Positions 41,762 to 48,043 of a stretch of 48,043 nt of DNA are shown here, piece after piece. Made by a program: the position numbers and the translations under genes. Below the pieces are notes generated by a model. The model was not told the origin of the DNA. It saw only the letters and a program-made list of their open reading frames with translations, and made no database searches. Numbering within the stretch: position 1 is the stretch's first letter; each line of letters begins with the position of its first letter. Source of the DNA: Streptomyces sp. CBMA156 (GTDB lineage: Bacteria; Actinomycetota; Actinomycetes; Streptomycetales; Streptomycetaceae); NCBI RefSeq assembly GCF_014596515.1, contig NZ_MSJQ01000099.1:1-48043 (forward strand). Reading direction: 5' to 3'.

Positions 41762-43396
41762 CTACACCCGCCTCCCGGCCCGTTCCCCCTGCCGGGACTC
41801 GACGTAGTCGACGCGCTGCATCATGCCGAGTTCCTCGTGCTGGAGCTGGTGGCAGTGCAGGACGGTACTGCCGGTGAAGTCCTGGTACCCGACCAGCAGG
41901 GTGACGGTGTCGCTCGGACTGCCGCCGGCCAGGTCGACGGTGTCCTGCCACACCGGCGGGTCGAGCCGTTCGCCGTTGCGGTGGGTGACGAGGACGTGGT
42001 TGGTGTGCAGGTGGAAGGGGTGGTGGAAGCCCGGTGCGGACTCGTCGGTGCGCAGGGTCCACCGCTCGACGGTGCCGAGTTCCAGGGTGTGGTTGACGTA
42101 GTCGGGGTCGAACAGGCCGTAGGCGGGGTCGCTGGTGAGGTCGCCGTCGGGGTCGGCCGCGGGGGTCGGGCGGCTGCCGAGGACGCGGTAGGCGTGCGGG
42201 AACGGCTGCTCGAAGACCCCGCCGTCGACGTGGAAGACCACCGTACGGTCGCCCTCGGGGTTGGTGATGTCGCCCTCGTCGAGGAAGGGCTTGCCCTGCG
42301 GCAGGGCGGCCGGCAGTCCCATCGGCGGGTCGACGGCCTCCCCCGTCACCTCGACCGTCATCAGCGGGCCGGGGGCGCCCTGGGCCCGCAGTTCGTATGT
42401 CCCGGGCTCGCCGCCCCGGACCAGCACGTCGGCCCGGTTGCCGACGGACAGCAGCACCGTGTCGGTGGCGACCGGCGCCGGGAAGGTCACGCCGTCCATG
42501 GCGATCTGATTGAGTGTCAGTACGGAGTCGCCGTCGGCGAGTCGGAGCGACAGCGCGGTGAACGCGGTCGCCGCCACCAGCCGCCAGCGCTGGACCTCGC
42601 CGGGGCGCAGCGTGAGGGTCGGGTTGACTTCGCCGTTGACGGTGAAGGCGGGCGTGATGCCGGCGAACGAGTTGCCCGCGACGAACGCGGCGGTCCTGCC
42701 GTCCTTGACCATGAGTTCGTTGACGCAGACGACGACGTCGGCGGCGGCCGCGATCTCCGGCACCTCGTCGACGTCGCCCTCGACGACGAGGACCCCTGCC
42801 ATCCCTCCGGCGATCTGTTCGGCGGTGGCCCCGTGCACGTGCGGGTGGTACCAGTAGGTGCCGGCCGGGTGGTCGGCCGGGATGTCGATGACGGTCAGGT
42901 ACCGCGGTTCGGGGGCGCCGGCCTCGGCCTCCTCGGCGGTGCGCGGCGTGAACTCGCGCTGGACGTTGTCGGCGTCCCCGGACGGGGAGACGTGCAGGCC
43001 GTGGGTGTGCAGGTTGAAGCTGTTCTCGCGGTGCGGCCGGTTGTGGTGGCCGCCGTCGTGGGCCCGGTTCGGTGGCAGGCCGTTGACCTGGGTCAGCCGC
43101 AGGGTGTCTCCGGCGCGCACCCGCAGGGTCGGCCCGGGGATGGTGCCGTTGTAGGTGCGCGTGGTGACCGTCCCGAGGCCGGGGACGGGGGTGTCGGTGA
43201 ACCGCACGTCGAGCGTCTGGTCGAGCACCGCCCTCGGTGCGCCGGGCGCCGGCCGCGCGCTGCGGACGACCGGCTGGGGGAAGGGGGTCGCCGCCCTGGC
43301 GCGCCGGGCGAGGATCCCGTCGGAGGCCGCCACCAGGACGGCGGCGGGGACGGCCTTGAGCACCGATCGGCGAGTGATTCCGACATTTTCTCTCAT
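41762..43396 (-). CDS. Tat-exported multicopper oxidase
   Basis: This is a secreted copper oxidase. The N terminus TRRSVLKAVPAAVLVAAS is a twin-arginine signal. Copper ligands: HTHGLH near the first cupredoxin domain, HPHVHG, HPFHLH, and the C-terminal HCHQLQHEELGMM, which supplies type 1 and type 3 ligands including the axial Met. At 544 aa with three cupredoxin regions it fits CotA/CueO-like laccases or phenoxazinone-synthase relatives; substrate is unassigned. ATG 43396 lacks a clear ribosome site, and TACATT 8 nt before it could be a -10 of a leaderless message. It is downstream of, and codirectional with, the sugar ABC operon but separated by 140 bp. Confidence 0.92.
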   Translation of the reverse strand: MRENVGITRRSVLKAVPAAVLVAASDGILARRARAATPFPQPVVRSARPAPGAPRAVLDQTLDVRFTDTPVPGLGTVTTRTYNGTIPGPTLRVRAGDTLRLTQVNGLPPNRAHDGGHHNRPHRENSFNLHTHGLHVSPSGDADNVQREFTPRTAEEAEAGAPEPRYLTVIDIPADHPAGTYWYHPHVHGATAEQIAGGMAGVLVVEGDVDEVPEIAAAADVVVCVNELMVKDGRTAAFVAGNSFAGITPAFTVNGEVNPTLTLRPGEVQRWRLVAATAFTALSLRLADGDSVLTLNQIAMDGVTFPAPVATDTVLLSVGNRADVLVRGGEPGTYELRAQGAPGPLMTVEVTGEAVDPPMGLPAALPQGKPFLDEGDITNPEGDRTVVFHVDGGVFEQPFPHAYRVLGSRPTPAADPDGDLTSDPAYGLFDPDYVNHTLELGTVERWTLRTDESAPGFHHPFHLHTNHVLVTHRNGERLDPPVWQDTVDLAGGSPSDTVTLLVGYQDFTGSTVLHCHQLQHEELGMMQRVDYVESRQGERAGRRV

Positions 43397-43474
43397 AATC
43401 GGGCAATGTAGGTCGGCCCACACAGGGTCCCGGTCAGGCACACCGCGCGCCCGGGGGCGTTGGGCCTTCCGTGC

Positions 43475-43516
43475 CAAGCCCTGGACGTCAAGCCCTGGAC
43501 GCCGAGCCCTGGCGGC
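43475..43516. repeat. 14-bp tandem repeat, three copies
   Basis: CAAGCCCTGGACGT, CAAGCCCTGGACGC and CGAGCCCTGGCGGC follow each other at 43475, 43489 and 43503. They fill the gap between the ABC ATPase stop and the oxidase promoter region. A role in termination is possible but no perfect hairpin is formed by the units alone. Confidence 0.8.
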
Positions 43517-43536
43517 CCGGGCCCCGAGGCACCTGG

Positions 43537-44781
<1,245 letters not shown>

Positions 44782-44854
44782 GATCCGCCTTCCTGGTCCG
44801 CCGGGTGGGGCGGGCTCGGCCTTGGGGACTCGGCTGTGGGACCCGGCGCGGGTC

Positions 44855-45688
44855 TCAGCCCTTGACTGCGCCGGCGGTGAGCCCGGCGACGATGCGGCGC
44901 TGGAACAGCAGCACGAAGACCACGATCGGGATCGTGATGATCACGGCGGCGGCCGCGATCGAGCCGGTCGGCTGCTCGAACTGGGAACTCCCGGTGAAGA
45001 AGGCGATGGCGGCCGGCACGGTCCTGGCCGAGGTGGTGGAGGTCAGCGAGATCGCGAACAGGAAGTCGTTCCAGCAGAAGATGAAGACCAGGATGCCGGT
45101 GGTGAACACGCCCGGTGCCGCCAGCGGCGCGATGACCAGCCGGAACGCCTGCCACGGCGTGGCGCCGTCCACCTTGGCCGCCTTCTCCAGGTCCCAGGGG
45201 ATCTCCCGGAAGAACGCCGAGAGGGTGTAGATCGCCAGCGGCAGCGAGAAGGTCATGTACGGGATGATCAGCCCGGGCCAGGTGTCGAACAGGCCGAGCG
45301 CCCGCTCGATGTCGAACAGCGGTGAGACCAGCGAGATCGGCGGGAACATCGCGATCAGCAGGGACACCCCGATCAGCAGCCGCTTGCCGGGGAAGCGCAG
45401 CCGGGCGACCGCGTACGCGGCCATGGTGCCGAGCACCACGGCGATGGTGGTGGCGATCACCGCGATCCCGATCGAGTTCACCAGGGCGCGGGTGAACTCG
45501 GAGGTCTGGAAGATGCCGCGGTAGTTGGCGAGGGTCCACCGGCGCGGCACGAAGGCGCCGTCGGACAGGGTGCTCGGGTCCTTGAAGGAGAGCGCCACGA
45601 TCCACCACACCGGGAAGAGCGCGTAGAGCACGACCACCAGGTTGGCGACGCCCCAGCCGGTCAGCGTCCTGGCGTGCCGGGTGCTCAT
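44855..45688 (-). CDS. sugar ABC transporter permease (MalG/SugB type)
   Basis: This is an inner-membrane subunit with six predicted helices over 277 aa. The EAA loop that contacts the ATPase reads [20 protein letters not shown] followed by [26 protein letters not shown] near residue 35-55 is typical of MalG-like subunits. The ATG overlaps the upstream permease stop (ATGA). A 73-bp gap separates it from the ATPase gene, the one loose junction in the operon. Confidence 0.93.
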   Translation of the reverse strand: MSTRHARTLTGWGVANLVVVLYALFPVWWIVALSFKDPSTLSDGAFVPRRWTLANYRGIFQTSEFTRALVNSIGIAVIATTIAVVLGTMAAYAVARLRFPGKRLLIGVSLLIAMFPPISLVSPLFDIERALGLFDTWPGLIIPYMTFSLPLAIYTLSAFFREIPWDLEKAAKVDGATPWQAFRLVIAPLAAPGVFTTGILVFIFCWNDFLFAISLTSTTSARTVPAAIAFFTGSSQFEQPTGSIAAAAVIITIPIVVFVLLFQRRIVAGLTAGAVKG

Positions 45689-46617
45689 CGGTGCTCCGGT
45701 TCGGCGCCGGGCGTCGCCGTGCCGAACAGCTTGACGAAGACCAGGGCGATGAGCGCCACGCAGACGAAGATCAGCACCGAGATCGCCGAGCCGATGCCCA
45801 GGTTGAGCGCGGTGAACAGGTTGTCGTAGCCGAGGATCGACACCGATCCGGTGCCGTTGGAGCCGCTGGTCAGCACGTAGATGTTGTCGAAGATCCGGAA
45901 GGCGTCCAGGGTGCGGAAGAGCAGCGCGACCAGGATCGCCGGCTTCATCAGCGGCAGGATCACCAGGCGCAGCCGCTGCCCGAAGCCCGCGCCGTCCACC
46001 ATCGCGGCCCTGACCGTCTCGTCCGGCACCAGCGCGAGGCCGGCGAGCAGCAGCAGGGCCATGAACGGGGTGGTCTTCCAGACCTCCGCAAGGATGATCA
46101 GACCGACGGCCGGCCACTGCTCGGTCAGCGGGGCACTGCCCTCCGGCAGCAGGGCGGCCAGGTAGCCGGTGCCGGGCGTCCAGGCGTACTGCCAGGAGTA
46201 CGCGGCGACCACGGTGACGATCCCGTACGGCACCAGGACGGCGGTGCGCACGGCGCCGCGGCCGAAGACCGCGCGGTGCATCACCAGGGCGAGCGCCAGG
46301 CCGAGCAGCAGCTCGACGGTCACCGACACCACGGTGATCAGCGCCGTGACGCCGAGCGCCTGCCACCACACCGGGGAGGCCAGCACCGCACCGTAGTTGG
46401 CGAGCCCGACCCAGTGCGCCTGGTCGGGGAAGCGCAGGTCGTAGCGCTGGAGGGAGAGGTAGACGGCGTAGCCGATCGGGTAGGCGGTGACCGCGAGCAT
46501 GACGATCACCGCGGGGGCGCACAGCAGCAGGCCCAGCCGGCGCTCCTGGCGGGCGCCGCGCGACGGCCCGGCGGGCCTCGGCACGGCCGCGGCGGCGGCC
46601 TCGGTGGAAGGTGTCAC
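45685..46617 (-). CDS. sugar ABC transporter permease (MalF/SugA type)
   Basis: This is the partner permease, 310 aa, with six helices after a short Ala/Pro-rich N terminus. The EAA loop reads [20 protein letters not shown] followed by [30 protein letters not shown] matches in part as [18 protein letters not shown], the segment before TM2 of MalF-like subunits. The GTG start overlaps the lipoprotein stop (GTGA). Confidence 0.92.
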   Translation of the reverse strand: MTPSTEAAAAAVPRPAGPSRGARQERRLGLLLCAPAVIVMLAVTAYPIGYAVYLSLQRYDLRFPDQAHWVGLANYGAVLASPVWWQALGVTALITVVSVTVELLLGLALALVMHRAVFGRGAVRTAVLVPYGIVTVVAAYSWQYAWTPGTGYLAALLPEGSAPLTEQWPAVGLIILAEVWKTTPFMALLLLAGLALVPDETVRAAMVDGAGFGQRLRLVILPLMKPAILVALLFRTLDAFRIFDNIYVLTSGSNGTGSVSILGYDNLFTALNLGIGSAISVLIFVCVALIALVFVKLFGTATPGAEPEHR

Positions 46618-47891
46618 GGGATCAGCCCCTTCGAACCGAGGGCGTCCCTGATCTGCCCGCGGAGGTCGGCCACGTCCTTCTCCGGGCGGATGCCGGCGGG
46701 CGGGGAGAGGGTGTGCGAGATGGCGATGGAGACGTTCTGGTAGGCCGGGGTCTGCGGCCGTACGCCGGCGGAGTCCAGGGCGGCCAGCACGTCGGCGGCG
46801 AACGGGTAGCTGGCGGTCAGTTCGGCGGTCTGGTAGAGGCTCCGCAGCGAGGGCGGGAGGCCGCCCTCCAGCGCGTTGGTGAGCTGGTTGTCCCGGTCGC
46901 GCAGGCAGAGGGTGGCCTCGGCGGCGAGGTCGGGGTGCCGGCTGTAGGCGCCCACGGCGAGGTCGATGCCGCCGATGGTCACGTGAGCGGGGCGGTCGGC
47001 CGTCACCGCGGGGTACGGGGCCCAGCGGAAGTGCGGGAACAGCTCCGGCCGGTCGGCCTTCATCGCGGGGTAGACGAAGGGGTAGTTGAGTTCGAAGGCG
47101 GCGGTGCCGGACTCCATCGCGAGCCGGTTCTGGTCCTCCATCTGGTTCGCCAGCGAGGGGTCGGCGGCCACCGAGACCGCCAGGTCGCGCATCACCCCGG
47201 CGGCCGTGACGGCGGGCGCGCCGAGCGAGGGCGCCTGGGCGTCGGGGGTGAGGATCGTGCCGCCCGCGCTGGCGACCAGCGTGTTGAACCAGACCGTCAG
47301 CCCCTCGTACTGGGCGCCCTGGATCTCCACGAGGTGCGGCTTGCCCTCGTCGGCCAGCTGCTGCGCTCGGGCGAGCATCTCCGCCCAGGTCTTCGGCGGG
47401 GTGGGCACCAGGTCGTCGCGGTACCAGAGCAGCTGGGTGTTGGAGTTGTACGGGACGGCGTACAGCCGGTCCCGCCAGGTCGCGGTCCGCACCGCCGCGT
47501 CGAGGGTGTCGGCGGTGGCCCGCTCGCGCATCGTCCCGGTCCACTCGCGGATCCAGCCGGCCTCGGCGAACTCGGCGGGCCAGGTGACGTCCAGGCCCAG
47601 GATGTCCACGCCGGCGTCGTGCGCCGCCATCCGGCGCACCAGCTGCTGGCGCTGGCCGTCCGCGCCGCGGGGCAGCTTGTCGTAGCGGATCGTGTAGCGG
47701 CCGCCGGACTGCTGCCCGCAGCGGTCGGCGGCCTGCTGGAGGGCGCCCGAGTCGTCCGGGAAGTTGTACCAGTTCAGGGTGACCGGGCCGCCGCTCCCAC
47801 CGCCTCCGCAGCCCGCGAGCGCGGAGGCGAACACGGCCAGTCCGGCGGCGGCGCTCGCCCACCGCGAGCGGAGACTGAGGACCCTCGGCAT
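46614..47891 (-). CDS. sugar-binding lipoprotein (LpqY-like), ABC importer
   Basis: This is the extracellular solute-binding protein, 425 aa, anchored by a lipobox (ALAGC) near residue 28. The mature start ([60 protein letters not shown]) resembles the trehalose-binding LpqY of mycobacteria as I remember it. The gene order lipoprotein-permease-permease-ATPase is that of lpqY-sugABC. Trehalose or a related disaccharide is therefore the likely substrate, by family and order only. It is the first gene of the operon; the promoter should lie at 47.9-48.0 kb. Confidence 0.88.
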   Translation of the reverse strand: MPRVLSLRSRWASAAAGLAVFASALAGCGGGGSGGPVTLNWYNFPDDSGALQQAADRCGQQSGGRYTIRYDKLPRGADGQRQQLVRRMAAHDAGVDILGLDVTWPAEFAEAGWIREWTGTMRERATADTLDAAVRTATWRDRLYAVPYNSNTQLLWYRDDLVPTPPKTWAEMLARAQQLADEGKPHLVEIQGAQYEGLTVWFNTLVASAGGTILTPDAQAPSLGAPAVTAAGVMRDLAVSVAADPSLANQMEDQNRLAMESGTAAFELNYPFVYPAMKADRPELFPHFRWAPYPAVTADRPAHVTIGGIDLAVGAYSRHPDLAAEATLCLRDRDNQLTNALEGGLPPSLRSLYQTAELTASYPFAADVLAALDSAGVRPQTPAYQNVSIAISHTLSPPAGIRPEKDVADLRGQIRDALGSKGLIP

Positions 47892-47983
47892 CGTTCTCCC
47901 GGGCTGGGACGGACGGTCCGGCCGACCCTAGGGGCCGCCCTGCCGGTCGTTCCCGGGGCCGCGCCGCCGGTCGGCGCCGACCA

Positions 47984-48030
47984 GCCGGACGGAGGAACCG
48001 GCGGCGACCGGCCGGACGGAGGAACCGGCG
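47984..48030. repeat. direct repeat at right edge
   Basis: A 20-bp unit (GCCGGACGGAGGAACCGGCG) occurs at 47984 and again at 48011, a 27-bp period. It lies upstream of the sugar-binding lipoprotein gene. It may continue or belong to another gene outside the window. Confidence 0.75.
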
Positions 48031-48043
48031 CCGGGCGCCCGGG

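Overview
The window is very GC-rich DNA with strong third-position GC bias, many GTG starts and GGAGG ribosome sites, overlapping ATGA/GTGA gene junctions, AfsR-like NB-ARC/TPR, GAF-ANTAR and SigB-type regulators, and NarL-type two-component pairs. Together these point to a chromosome of Streptomyces or a close relative (Streptomycetaceae). This is inferred from gene content; no rRNA or other marker is present.

Layout. 1-7.3 kb: a LuxR-type regulator running off the left edge, an alpha/beta hydrolase, a TetR regulator divergent from an MFS exporter and cupin, a class I terpene synthase with unusual metal motifs, a short-chain dehydrogenase and a DUF457 membrane hydrolase. 7.8-12.5 kb: an ABC exporter pair, a histidine kinase/response regulator pair and a class 3 lipase. 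13.5-25.5 kb: a complete type I-E CRISPR-Cas locus on the minus strand (cas3 | cas8e-cse2-cas7e-cas5e-cas6e-cas1e-cas2e), flanked by arrays A1 and A2. 25.5-38.1 kb: a large STAND (DUF6879-like/NB-ARC/TPR) protein and its small partner, arrays A3 and A4, a second two-component system, a Nudix hydrolase, a frameshifted gene, a DUF1877-like protein, an S1-domain protein, an Mrr-like endonuclease, a secreted serine hydrolase, and array A5 on the opposite strand. 38.3-48 kb: small membrane proteins, a DUF5133-GAF-ANTAR regulator, a SigB/F-family sigma factor with a candidate autoregulated promoter, a Tat-exported multicopper oxidase, and a lipoprotein-permease-permease-ATPase sugar importer resembling LpqY-SugABC.

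The five arrays hold 52 repeats and 47 spacers (18, 8, 4, 11 and 6). All share one leader type: an upstream TTGACA-like box about 90-110 bp before the first repeat, and a conserved CAGGTCACGAAGT-like end at the repeat junction. The single cas set therefore probably serves all of them. A1 and A4 each carry their own repeat variant, confined to leader-proximal copies, which records independent growth from a common repeat.

The most interesting element lies in the 217-bp gap between cas3 and cas8e. Two divergent, degenerate I-E repeats there enclose one pseudo-spacer, followed by a perfect 15-bp terminator-like hairpin. The first 14 nt of the pseudo-spacer match a site 120 bp away, just beyond the cas3 stop, at 13 of 14 positions. 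The single mismatch is position 6, which is flipped out and tolerated in type I-E Cascade. An AAG trinucleotide, the canonical type I-E PAM, sits directly 5' of the match. This is what a crRNA-like autorepressor would look like: Cascade loaded with a partial-match guide that binds, without destroying, the DNA upstream of its own effector operon. It is an inference from sequence and has not been tested.
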